Shown here piece after piece: positions 9,270-18,658 of a stretch of DNA of 64,000 bases (position 1 is its first letter; each line of letters begins with the position of its first letter). The DNA is from Stentor coeruleus (Eukaryota; Ciliophora; Heterotrichea; Heterotrichida; Stentoridae), in NCBI GenBank assembly GCA_001970955.1, contig MPUH01000148.1:1-64000 (forward strand), written 5' to 3'. The notes under the pieces are model-generated. The model did no database searches, had not been told where the DNA came from, and worked only from the letters and a program-made list of their open reading frames with translations. The translations under genes and the position numbers were made by a program.

Positions 9270-11363
9270 TTATATTTTTATATATTTGCTTATAAGCCTA
9301 TTACCACTAATCTCAAGGTAATCAAACAAAGTAATAAAAAGCAATGGGAATCTTTTATCAAAAAACTCAAAAAACCCATCAGGCATAGGTCCAACCAAAA
9401 CCTTCAGTAGTTCAGGCATATCATGAAAATGATGCATTTTATTCCTAATAACCCTAAGTAAATCTTTCACAGAACTATGATCATATTTCCTATATTTCCC
9501 TAAATTCGCTATAAACTCAGCCCCAAGAACTTCATCCCAAGGTCTATCCATCATAAATTTACAATAGCATTCAAGTTCAATTTCAAGTAAACTTCCATTA
9601 CCTTCTGCTTCTAATAAATCACTAACATCTTGTAAAAAATTAAGTTTAATTTGTGAACTCCAAAAAAGACAATGTTGATGGACATAATCAATTTGTGGTC
9701 TTTTTGAAAAATCCATTTGAATCATTTTTTGAATCAAATGTTTAGCCTCATTGCTAATACCTTTAAGTGAGTAATTCGATGATAGAATATTATTATCTCT
9801 TTGTATTCTACTACCAAAAGGATGACCTCCTTTAGTTAAAGAGTAATAAAATGTGCAACCTAATGAAAAAATATCAACAGCTTTGGTTCTTCTTTGATTT
9901 GCTAAGACTTCTTTTGGCTGCCAGCCTGAACTTCCATGAGCTTGTGTGCCAAAAGAACTTACATCTTTAGCTAAGCGTTTTCCTGAGGCCATATCAGCGA
10001 TTTTTGCAATATTTTTACTGTCTATAAGTATATTCATTGGTTTTATATCACGATGGACAATGTTAAGTTTATGAAGATAACTAAGACCTAAAGCTGAGTC
10101 ATGGAGTAGTTTTAAGATTTCTGGGATTTTTTTGATTTTCAGTCCTTTTTTTTTCTTTTTTATAGACTCAGTGACTACATCAGCTAAAGTCCCAACACAT
10201 TTTTCAAAAGCGAGATATACAAAAGTGTCATCTTCCTCCCATGCAAAAAAGGTCACAACATTAGGATGGGCATCAGCTTTTATAAGCAAAGACACTTCCT
10301 GTTTAGCTTCTTTTATACAGTTTTTCAACATTCTTTTAACAGCAACAGGTCTTTCTTGAAACATTCCTTCAAAAACCGTTGTCCCTTGGCTTCCATGTCC
10401 AAGTATTTTATCCACAAAAAGTTCGATTTTTTTCTTTTCTACAACTTCTACAGTCTCAACCGCTGCTTCACTTTTCATAACTTGAATTGTTTTTTTTCTT
10501 TTCAATAACCCATATAACAAAGGTATTAACAATAAAATTACCCACCACCAATACACTTTCTCTTCAATCTGACCTTCAATCATAAGTAAAGGTTCATGTG
10601 TTAGGGCAAAAACATTTTTCCCTTCATCATTTTCATCAACAAGTTCAGCATAAATCATATTATTCCCAACATTATTAAGTTTGATTTTTTGTGTATATTC
10701 CGGGATATAAACTTCTTTAGATAACTCTCCTGCAGTATCAAAAGAATGTAATGCAGTTATCGCCCCGTCTATATTTTGAAGGTATGAAAAAAAGTCAGTA
10801 TTTGTTTTATGTATGTTTATAGTTTTATGAAGTGTTAAGAGTTCTGTATAAGAAATGTTGTAAATTGTATTCATTGTATTTGCATCAAGTACTGAGTACA
10901 TATAATTAACTAAACCAATTGTAATAGTTTCTGAGGTTTTATCTTGAGAAAACTGTTGCGAGTTTTCATAATAACCAAGAACATCCCCTGAGTTTTTATC
11001 TAGAATATAAGCTCTTAAAGATTTTTCTCCTATATAGATGCGATTTCTGACATAGTCTGGTGGACGTTCTACGAGGTCTTTGATGTTCTGTCTAAGTTTT
11101 ATAAAATTCCCATTAACGAACTCAACCACTTCGCCTGAAAGAGTTGTGATCAAAGGGGCAGGGTTTTCCTCAAAAGCTATCTCAGAGTAATATGAAGATA
11201 TCAAAGGTTTATTTGTATCTAAAGTCCATTGATATACCCCTAAAGAGTTCAATGCATGAATTTTGCCTTCTAAAGTTGAGATCTAAATAGTAAATACTAG
11301 GACTAACTCTTGTTTTGGCAAGGCAAGCTGAGCTAATGCAACACTTATAAGTAAAAAAAACAT
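9270..11363 (-). CDS. IRE1: IRE1-type sensor kinase/endoribonuclease
   Basis: A 692-aa protein after removal of one 15-nt intron (11283-11297), which joins the signal peptide MFFLLISVALA to the lumenal domain (EGKIHALN, a typical IRE1/PQQ-like strand). In order: signal peptide 1-12; a short lumenal domain to about 262; a transmembrane helix rich in Trp/Leu at about 265-282; a Ser/Thr kinase with glycine loop GHGSQGT, VAVKRM lysine and HRDIKPMN catalytic loop; then the KEN RNase domain at the C-terminus. The RNase catalytic block RNKMHHF and the upstream Tyr (KYRKYDHSS) match the residues required in human IRE1 (Tyr892, Arg905, Asn906, His910). The kinase DFG is DMA, with the Asp kept. IRE1 senses unfolded protein in the ER and cleaves or splices mRNA. 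The protein is shorter than human (977 aa) because the lumenal part is reduced. Its ATG faces that of the PX gene 4 bp away. Confidence 0.93.
11283..11297 (-). other. 15-nt intron in the IRE1 gene
   Basis: On the minus strand it reads GTATTTACTATTTAG, with A at position 10. It carries an in-frame TAG, and removing it fuses the signal peptide to the lumenal domain in frame. Confidence 0.93.
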
Positions 11364-11370
11364 ATAAATG
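11361..11370. promoter_or_regulatory. head-to-head start codons (CATATAAATG)
   Basis: The minus-strand ATG of IRE1 (11363-11361) and the plus-strand ATG of the sorting nexin (11368-11370) are separated by four bases. Any transcribed 5' leader of either gene must lie inside the coding region of the other. A bidirectional initiation site is inferred. Confidence 0.6.
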
Positions 11371-12492
11371 GAAGGAGAAGTTAAAACTGGACAGATGCTT
11401 GCTCGGGCTAGACTTCTGTCTAATGAGTCTTTAAGTATGAGTGAAAGTGAGTATTCTGCTTTGTTATCAAATCTGTCTCCAAGGCACAAGTCAAATGATC
11501 AGGTTGAAATTTCTATATCATCTTTTACTAAGGCAAAAGACAAGCATATTGTTTATAAAATCACTGGAAAAGATCCTACAGGTTCATTTGAAACACATAG
11601 AAGATATAATGATTTCCTTCTGGTTAGGAGTATGTTAGCTAGTCAATGGCCAGGATGCTATATTCCTAAACTTCCCCCGAAAAAACGTATTGTAAGATTT
11701 ATATAGGGAAATTTAACAGAAGAGTTTATTGATAAACGTATGAGGCTTTTAGGGAACTTCTTGCAAAAAACCTCAGGGATATTACATTTGTATCAAACCC
11801 AATCTTTTCAAATGTTTATTAGAAACCCTGGAACTTATGATACGTTAGTTAAAACATTAAAACCTTTGACAAATATGGATATGTACCTTAACTTTAAAGA
11901 AAATTTCCCAATTGAAGGGAATTTCGATTACTCGGATGAAACAAGCATTTATGTATCGCAAATGATCCATTACTTGAAAAACTCTTTAGAAAAAATCAAA
12001 AAACTAAAGTCCTTAGCTAAAAAAAACATAAACAATTTCCATAACATGAAATTTTTCTTATGCAAACTTATGGCAGGGATAAAAGAACTGTCTCCAGTTT
12101 TTAAAGGTAGCGCTGAAGTAACTTTTAATGTCAAAAGAAAACGGTATCAAATGTTCCAAGTACTTTTAGACTGGACTCGTAGTGAGATTTTAGATATAGA
12201 AGCTATGATTGAAGGTATACATAGAATGCAAGAAATAACTGAATCTTTTAAAATCAAAGAAGATCAATCATTGAAAAATCTTTTAGAAGATAATATAGAG
12301 AGTAATCAGATTAAATTCCAGATAGTGACAATGGTTCAGCATCGTTTGGTTTTATATGAAATCCCACGTTTCCGTGAACAAAAAGCTATAAAGTGGCAAA
12401 ATGTGCTTAAAAGTTTTATCCATACATCTGAGCTTGAAATGAAAAATGTTGAGGATATTGTCTTAGAAATTGATAAGAACTTTAATTCGTAA
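11368..12492 (+). CDS. PX-domain sorting nexin
   Basis: A 369-aa protein after removal of the 15-nt intron at 11692-11706. An N-terminal tail of about 45 aa is followed by a PX domain (about 46-150): VEISISSFTKAKDKHIVYK, the RRYNDFLLVR motif whose basic residues bind phosphatidylinositol 3-phosphate, and the PKLPPKKRIG loop. The intron falls within that loop. The C-terminal 200 aa is helical with charged heptads (SLEKIKKLKSLAKK, LLEDNIESNQIKF), compatible with the BAR-like region of SNX4/SNX7/SNX30-type nexins. The role is endosomal membrane traffic. The ATG at 11368 is the first of the frame, and a later ATG at 11395 is also possible. It ends with TAA. Confidence 0.88.
11692..11706 (+). other. 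15-nt intron in the PX gene
   Basis: Reads GTAAGATTTATATAG, with A at position 10. It contains an in-frame TAG; excision joins PPKKRI to GNLTEEF inside the PX domain. Confidence 0.93.
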
Positions 12493-12930
12493 TTAGTATA
12501 GAAATGGATTATGAGGATTTTTATAGATTAATATAAGGTGGAAAATGTTATGAAATATTTATGGTTAAGAGGTTTAATTGTGGATATATTGGGAATATAT
12601 GTTATAAGTGGAATTTATTTATTTTATAAATAACTGGAGACTGTAGAAATATATACTTTTATCATCCTGCATTTTGTGTATAAGAAACAGGTTTTTTATT
12701 AACAAAATATTACAAAAATGTAATAAAAAAAATCATATTGACTTAAATAAATATTTTGAAAAAGCCAAACTTGGCTAAATCCATGATATCTTAAGCGCAT
12801 TTCAAATCAAAAACATAACAAATTACCCATCTCTTACCAAAACACATATAAAAATACAAATATATATTAAATAAGCCTTAAAAAAAATCATAGGATTTTT
12901 AATTCATAAAACTCATCTATTATCATACTA
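12493..12930. other. intergenic, convergent 3' ends
   Basis: The left part (3' of the + gene) is C-poor and the right part (3' of the - gene) is G-poor on the + strand, so composition flips within the spacer. No gene seen. Confidence 0.7.
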
Positions 12931-13758
12931 TTATTGGCGATAAACATCAAATCGTTTATGCTTGCGAAACAAAATGTTATTTCTCCAACGAACTAGCTCA
13001 TCAAACCTAATATCCTTAATCAAAATCCCTTCTTTCTCATCAATATTTTCATGTTGCCCAAGTGGGTCAACCACAATAGAATGTCCCCAAGAAACATAAG
13101 AAGCATCATTATTCCTAGCTTGTGAGCATCCTGCAACAAAAATACTATTATCAAAAGCTCTAACTTTCATTAAAAGTTCCCAATATTTAGATCCACTATC
13201 AATATTAAAGCATCCAGGGAATATAAGAATCCCAACAGTATCATCTTTACTTAATGTCCAAGAATATTCAGGGAAATTTATATCATAACATATCCCAATA
13301 CCAATTTTACAATATTCAGTATTAACTATTGTAGCTTGATTTCCTGGTGATATAACATCTGATTCAAAACATCTAATACCTCCAGGGATATCCATATCAT
13401 AAAGATGTACTTTTCTATGAATACCGATTATTTCACCATTAGGGTTAAAGATTACTGATGTATTGAATATTTTGTTTTCGTTTTTTTCTGGAATAGATCC
13501 TCCGATTAGATATATTGAATACTGAATTGATAAAGATTTTAAGGTTTTTAATGTTGGAGATTCTGAATCCGAAATATCCTCAGCGTATTCAGCGAAATAA
13601 TTTGTCCCGTAGGGCGAATTGAAACATTCTGGGAGGACGATAATGTTACAACCAGAAGAAGCTGCTTTCCCTACAATTTCTATTGCTTTAGCTAAGTTTT
13701 CTTCTTTGCTCATAGTTACAAGCATTTGGCAGAGACCCAGTTTGAAATCTTTATACAT
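12931..13758 (-). CDS. NIT2: omega-amidase (nitrilase superfamily, NIT2-like)
   Basis: A 275-aa protein of the usual length for NIT2. The catalytic triad is visible: Glu44 in VLPECF, Lys116 in HRKVHLYD and Cys157 in GIGICYDINFPE. The segments HLYDMDIPGG, ISPGNQ, PGCFNIDSG, RAFDNSIFVAG and SYVSWGHSIVVDPLG match the NIT2 family closely. The enzyme hydrolyses alpha-ketoglutaramate and alpha-ketosuccinamate to the keto acids plus ammonia, completing the glutamine/asparagine transaminase pathway in cytosol or mitochondria. No clear targeting peptide is present. It ends with TAA. The flank 5' of the gene is rich in G over C on the + strand, as expected for a minus-strand gene here. Confidence 0.93.
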   Translation of the reverse strand: MYKDFKLGLCQMLVTMSKEENLAKAIEIVGKAASSGCNIIVLPECFNSPYGTNYFAEYAEDISDSESPTLKTLKSLSIQYSIYLIGGSIPEKNENKIFNTSVIFNPNGEIIGIHRKVHLYDMDIPGGIRCFESDVISPGNQATIVNTEYCKIGIGICYDINFPEYSWTLSKDDTVGILIFPGCFNIDSGSKYWELLMKVRAFDNSIFVAGCSQARNNDASYVSWGHSIVVDPLGQHENIDEKEGILIKDIRFDELVRWRNNILFRKHKRFDVYRQ

Positions 13759-14430
13759 GCTAATGATAATTATGAAGATGATGTGATTTTATTGAAATAA
13801 TTTTGTGAGGTTTTTAGAATTGTATGAAAATAGATTTGATTTAGGTATTTATATTGAAATTAGAATTATTTTGGACAAATAGTTAAGTTTTGGTAGTTTT
13901 TCAGAAAGTTTATGTGAAATATTAGATTTGTAAAACTTTTGACTTATGAAGATTTTTGAATCTGAGAAGAAAAATTATTTTTGTAAAGCTGGGCTTAAAG
14001 AAAATGAATTTGGTAAAAGTAAAGAGCACATATCCTGTGAATCTAATATCATAACAAATCCTACATGGCAAATTTGTATTATTCAGTCTTGCTTATTGTA
14101 GTTTAGCATAAAAAATGCACTTTTCTATTAGCATAATATATTTAACCACTATGATTGAATATCATAGATATATTGAAAAACCATCTATTTTTTTCTAAAA
14201 TCAATCCTCTGACTATATATTAAATACTAAAACTTTTTAAATTATATCTTCTCGGCCAAAATATCTTCAGTATAGCCATCTGAGCACTTTGTCCCATAGT
14301 TTGATTTGAAAATCTAAATCACAATAATACTTCAAGCAATTTTACTACCAATAATCTATATTTTATTCAATTTTTTTTCTTAACTCATACTTTCAATCAT
14401 CTCAGACTGAAATACTTATTCATATTATTA
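13759..14430. other. intergenic, one possible small ORF
   Basis: No confident gene. A 51-codon ATG-to-TAG frame at 13946-14101 (+) begins MKIFESEKKNYFCKAGL and looks moderately protein-like, but it has no recognisable domain. The last 100 bp before the Mpv17 gene is C/T/A-rich, as before other + genes. Confidence 0.5.
13946..14101 (+). CDS. possible 51-aa small protein
   Basis: ATG to TAG with mixed, non-repetitive residues including four Cys. No homologue is recognised and the region upstream is not G-poor as it is for accepted + genes, so a chance ORF is as likely as a real gene. Confidence 0.2.
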   Translation: MKIFESEKKNYFCKAGLKENEFGKSKEHISCESNIITNPTWQICIIQSCLL

Positions 14431-15021
14431 ATGGCTACTTTCAGAAAGCTCTGGACAATTTTTACTGACAACCTTTTTATCTACCCATTGAGAACACAGT
14501 ATTAACTATTTAGAATAGCAAGTGGATTTACTATGGGGTTGATTGGCGATTATATTTCTCAGCATTTTGTTGAAAATAAGTCTTATGATAAAAAGAGAGG
14601 GATAGTTGTAGGATCATATGGGGGTTCCGAAGTTGGTTTTGAAGCTAAACTATGACTTCCTATATTGGATAAAGTTTTTGGTAGCCAAATGACTATGATT
14701 AATGCTTTTAAAAAAACAATATGTGATCAATTGATTTATAGTCCTTTAGAACGTGGGGTTTTTATGATATGGACAAATAAGCTTGAGCAACAGAAGGAGT
14801 CAATAAAGGAAAAAATCTCAAGAGATTACACCCTAGCATTAGGTTCTTCGATATGTTATTGGCTGCCACTTAGTTTTATCAATTATTATTTTATACCATT
14901 ACAGTATAGAGCACTTTTTGTTTCCTTCACATCTTTGATTATTGATATTTTCAATTCATTTGCATCACATAATAATCTCAATGAAAGTTTTGAAAAGTAT
15001 TTATCTTTTTATGGTAAATAG
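14431..15021 (+). CDS. Mpv17/PMP22-family inner-membrane protein with in-frame TGA
   Basis: A 191-aa protein if the 15-nt intron (14499-14513) is removed and TGA at 14653-14655 (codon 70) is read as Trp. The family layout is complete: YPLRTQIASGF, then GDYISQ, then the VGFEAKL-Trp-LPILD segment equivalent to Sym1 GDKWYKILN, then CDQLIYSPLERG, and PLSFINYYFIPLQYR near the end, the family signature. Mpv17/Sym1 proteins are four-helix proteins of the mitochondrial inner membrane or peroxisome; yeast Sym1 is needed for ethanol metabolism at high temperature. The TGA falls exactly on the invariant Trp and nothing else in the gene is broken, so recoding is more likely than decay. It ends with TAG. 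Confidence 0.85.
14499..14513 (+). other. 15-nt intron in the Mpv17-family gene
   Basis: Reads GTATTAACTATTTAG, with A at position 10. It holds an in-frame TAA; excision gives YPLRTQIASGF, matching the family. Confidence 0.92.
14653..14655 (+). other. in-frame TGA at a conserved Trp
   Basis: Codon 70 of the Mpv17-family gene. Alignment from memory with yeast Sym1 (KWYKILN) places TGA on the Trp. It is evidence that TGA is read as Trp, at least here. Confidence 0.75.
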
Positions 15022-15607
15022 CTTATTAATAATAAGAAAATTTAGAAAAAAATATATGGAATGTTTAAAAGTTTGATATTTATTGCATGAAATTTATAGT
15101 TTGAAGAACTTATGGATTGAAAAGATAAATAAAATATAATATAAAAAATTAGATTTATACCTGTGTATTTTATACTAATTATTTATATGAGTTTTCAGAT
15201 CATCAGAAATAATAAAACTTAGAATGTCACGTAATGCTTAATAATTAATTTTGATGTGAAATTTTTAAAACTGATCACAAGTGATATTTAATAATTTTTT
15301 ATTACATGATCGATTTTAATAAACTATTCATCATACTCTTTTCACATAAAATCTATCTAAACCCTTCTTAATCTTAAATTATTTAATCCATAAGCATCTA
15401 TACATCATCTCTCAAAATATCATAAAACCTCTCAAAGCCCAAAAGCCCCTAAAATGTATAAAACCTTTCAAAACCACCTTATTCCATAAAAACCCTACAA
15501 ACCATGCACACTAATCCTATCCTCACCATTACTTTTCTTCCTTTTACCAATACATCTCATACCACATCATAAAAAAACCTTAATACCGCCTGATTACTTA
15601 TATAAAT
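15022..15607. other. intergenic with G-poor promoter side
   Basis: The left half is AT-rich without features. From about 15340 to 15600 the + strand is almost free of G, ending at the ankyrin gene start with TATAAATATG. Confidence 0.65.
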
Positions 15608-16768
15608 ATGAACGACTTATCTTTAAGGGGAGGTTTCGACCCCTTGATGATGGCTTGCGAAAGAAATGACTTAGACTACGCCAAAACCCTAATTCCACAT
15701 AGTGAACTTAACCATAAAAACGAAGTATTCCCCAATTAGCGAGGAGAAACCTGTTTATCAGTTGCCGTAAAACTAGGTTATGAAGATCTAGTCAAAGAGC
15801 TTATATCACATAAAGCTGATGTTAATAGTCAAAACAAAGCTGGTCAAAGTTTAGTCTATCTAGCAAGTTGGTATAATCGCCTAGACATCTTAAGAACTCT
15901 AATCCAATCAGGAGGTGATGTTAATCTACCAGACAATCGTCAATGGACTCCATTAATGATCGCATCTTATTCTGGGTATTTATTAATAGTCCAAGAATTG
16001 CTTAAAAACGGTGCAGATACTGAGAAAAAAGACTGTGTAAAAATCATGTAGTTTGGCAAAAAAGCTGTAGACCGAGCTAAAAACAAATCTATAAATCAAG
16101 TGTTATCTTCGGTTTTGTATCAACAATTCGCTGAACCTGAATATAAAAAAAAACAATCTTTAGAACATAGTTTATCGATTAGTCGGATTATTAATGATAA
16201 AAAAAGAGGACAACCTATTGGTCAGAAAAAAATCCCAAGAAGCCAAAGTTTAGAAAATTTTACCCCTGTTCAAATTGATGTGATTAAAAGAAGGGATTTA
16301 AGAGGGTTAATTGATGATAGGATCAAAATTATTACAAAAGCTTATAATTTTCATGTTTTTCAAGATTGGGCTATTGTAATGAGCCAGAGTTTAGAGAGTA
16401 ATTTGGAAAAAGCTCAGAGTTTTATATTGGCTCAACAGGAACAAAGTGTTAAAAAAATGTCGAAGGGACTTTTGAGTAAATTACATGGACAGATGCGCCA
16501 GATGATTGATAGAAGTACTACACGATTTGAACATGAAAAAACTTTTTCGAGAAAAGGTGTAGAGAATTTAGTTAGTACTGAAGAAATTGAAGAATTTTAT
16601 AAATATAAATTCACAAATGTTGGAAAAGAGATTAATGAGATGTTGACGGAAAATATTATTAGTGTGCTGAAAAAAGATATGAATGACTTGCAAAATAGTC
16701 TTTTTGATACAATTTCAAAAAATATTGCCGATCAGATGGATGAACTTTCGGAGTTGAAGTTTACTTAG
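15608..16768 (+). CDS. ankyrin-repeat protein with helical C-terminus
   Basis: A 376-aa protein once two 15-nt introns (15725-15739, 16037-16051) are removed. Without this the frame looks broken. Residues about 8-155 hold four ankyrin repeats: FDPLMMACERNDLDYAKTL, GETCLSVAVKLGYEDLVKEL, GQSLVYLASWYNRLDILRTL and WTPLMIASYSGYLLIVQEL, with the usual ADVN and GADTEKKD turns. The C-terminal 200 aa is charged and helical without a recognised domain (QMRQMIDRSTTRFEHE). It is probably a scaffold protein; its partner is unknown. The ATG is the first in frame, after TATAAAT. It ends with TAG, and the downstream flank is C-poor. Confidence 0.87.
15725..15739 (+). other. 15-nt intron 1 of the ankyrin gene
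   Basis: Reads GTATTCCCCAATTAG, with A at position 10. The in-frame TAG is removed and the ankyrin consensus (RGETCLSVA) is restored. Confidence 0.9.
16037..16051 (+). other. 15-nt intron 2 of the ankyrin gene
   Basis: Reads GTAAAAATCATGTAG, with A at position 10. Excision joins EKKDC to FGKKAVDRA, the expected start of the next ankyrin unit. Confidence 0.9.
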
Positions 16769-17292
16769 ATATTATAAGTTTTATAACATTTCTTTGATTT
16801 AAATTTTATGGGTTATAGGAATGAAGCTTTGATTTTTTTTTGATGTTGAAGTAAATCTTTTTTAATTTTTGCAAATAAGTTAGTTGAATTAAAAAATAGA
16901 AAAAGTTGTTGGAGATAATGGAGTTTCTGGGTTTTAGAATTTTTAGTTTATTTAAGTTAACCAATAAGTTTAGATCTTGGATTTAATTATGGTAAATAAT
17001 AAGCAATTAAATAGAAAAAATGAATAGTTTAAATCAATATAGTCCCTAAAAATGATATAAAAAATTATAAAATCACTTTAAGAATTTCCCAAAATAATCA
17101 ATCTGCACTTATCAAAATTTTTAACCGCATGCAATTTCACAACAGATTTTATATCTAAAATCAGCAAACCCTAAACTGAATTTCAGCCAAAACAAGCTCA
17201 GCCCTTTTTTTAAATAACTGATTCCTAACTTGAAAAATCATCCTAAAACCATCTAAACTTTTTCTAAAACTAAACTAATCTTATCTAAAAAC
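16769..17292. other. intergenic, convergent 3' ends
   Basis: C-poor on the left (3' of the + gene) and G-poor on the right (3' of the - gene). No gene seen. Confidence 0.7.
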
Positions 17293-18483
17293 CTAACTAC
17301 GAGCCAAAAGCTGATACCCCGCATTCAAAGCATTATTCTTCCATCCCGGAACTCCACGATACTGCAAAATCAAAACAAAAAAAATCCCACAAATAATAAA
17401 AATCTCATTCGAATAACTCATAAAAGTTGATTCCCCAACCTGCTTATACAAATAAATCTCACTATTCTCCACACTAAACACAGAATAAAACTCTTTAAAA
17501 AACGGGACCCCAAAAACCCAATCCTCCCCTTCCCAACTTTGTATAAGAACTTTACATTTTCCATTTTCAAACTCCAGATAATTTTCTGGGGCAATTTCCA
17601 TATAAACCCCATCAATATCAAAACTAAACTTTGGAAACAACAAAACACTCTCTTCAGTACATTCACAATAAAAAAAATTATCATAATAACAACTTTGTGT
17701 TGTTTTCAAATACTTTCTAATTTCATTAACAACTTTTTTCTGCCCTTTTATAACATTAGTCCCAGTATCTAAATGCACATTAGGTTTAACAGAAAAATAT
17801 TTATTCCCAAACCCAATATAATTAGCTTTTACAGTCCATAAACCTTTATCAGTATAAGCTTTAATTACAGTTTTACCTTCTGATGCTATATCTTCAGAGT
17901 ATCCCCCGAAATGAATTTTTCCAGTCTGATCTTTATTTTTATTGTGAGGTATATAAATCCCAAATATTTTTTCGTTAATAAGCCCTTTCTGTTGCATTTG
18001 TACTAGGAAATTTTGTGAGTTTTCAGGATCTTGAGGATAACCCAAGCCTAAAACTCCATCGCTGGCCATATGGTAGAGTTGTTCTTTGTTTTGGCAAAGG
18101 AGAAAAGCGATATTTGGCATTTCAGCTTGGTTTAAGAAGAACTTTTCATAGCTTCTGACGCCCTGTATGCTTCCGATTGCATATGATATTGTGTACTTGT
18201 CTTGAGTTCCTGTATAGGAACTGCTGGAATCTGCAACGAAAATCGAGTTCCGGCCTTCACAAGCACAGTTTTGGTTTGGGATCCAGAGCCAGTTTGTTGC
18301 TAATGCAACCTGCAAAGTAAAACTTTGTCCTGACTCACCAATATCTATAGAAATATAGTACTGGGAACTCCCAAAGCTCAGCAAGTCAACGGCAAAAACC
18401 GCGTCCCCACTGCTTTCATCAGCATTTAGTCTTGATAAAGACAATACTACTAACAAATAAACGCAAATTGTGGTATAAAACAT
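17293..18483 (-). CDS. pepsin-like aspartic protease homologue, first catalytic Asp missing
   Basis: A 396-aa membrane-anchored protein of the A1 family. A signal peptide (about 1-21) is followed by the two-lobed fold. The N-lobe has QYYISIDIGESGQSFTLQ, the flap region YTISYAIGSIQG and the SDGVLGLGYP turn. The C-lobe has GKIHFGGY, WTVKANYIGFG, the second active-site motif HLDTGTNVIKG and VFGVPFFKEFYSVFS. The first motif, normally DTGSSNLWVP, reads ALATNWLWIP, so the first catalytic Asp, Thr and Gly are all replaced while the flanks are kept. A C-terminal transmembrane helix (IFIICGIFFVLIL) follows. It is likely catalytically dead or altered, and is inferred to sit in the secretory or surface membrane. 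The start context is TATATAAATG; it ends with TAG. Confidence 0.9.
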   Translation of the reverse strand: MFYTTICVYLLVVLSLSRLNADESSGDAVFAVDLLSFGSSQYYISIDIGESGQSFTLQVALATNWLWIPNQNCACEGRNSIFVADSSSSYTGTQDKYTISYAIGSIQGVRSYEKFFLNQAEMPNIAFLLCQNKEQLYHMASDGVLGLGYPQDPENSQNFLVQMQQKGLINEKIFGIYIPHNKNKDQTGKIHFGGYSEDIASEGKTVIKAYTDKGLWTVKANYIGFGNKYFSVKPNVHLDTGTNVIKGQKKVVNEIRKYLKTTQSCYYDNFFYCECTEESVLLFPKFSFDIDGVYMEIAPENYLEFENGKCKVLIQSWEGEDWVFGVPFFKEFYSVFSVENSEIYLYKQVGESTFMSYSNEIFIICGIFFVLILQYRGVPGWKNNALNAGYQLLARS

Positions 18484-18658
18484 TTATATAAAAACCTAGG
18501 GGGCTAACTTTTGCATACTTAAACACACAATATAAACTCAATCTTTAATAAAATCCCTTTCCCCCAAGCATATCTGTCGTATTCATAAAAGCACTATTTC
18601 GCACTTACTTGAGTAAATGACTAGAAAATCAACTAGAAAATGGATGGCTTATATATAA

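Noticed and set aside
11283-11489. Longer N-terminus for IRE1 starting inside the nexin gene
   Set aside because: It is the antisense of the nexin coding sequence. The signal peptide begins at 11363, which fits a secreted lumenal domain.
15630-15650. tRNA-like GGTTTCGACCCC
   Set aside because: It is inside the first exon of the ankyrin gene and no cloverleaf surrounds it.
15608-16768. Ankyrin gene as a pseudogene with two stops
   Set aside because: Both stops lie in 15-nt GTA..AG stretches with A at position 10, and removing them restores ankyrin consensus.
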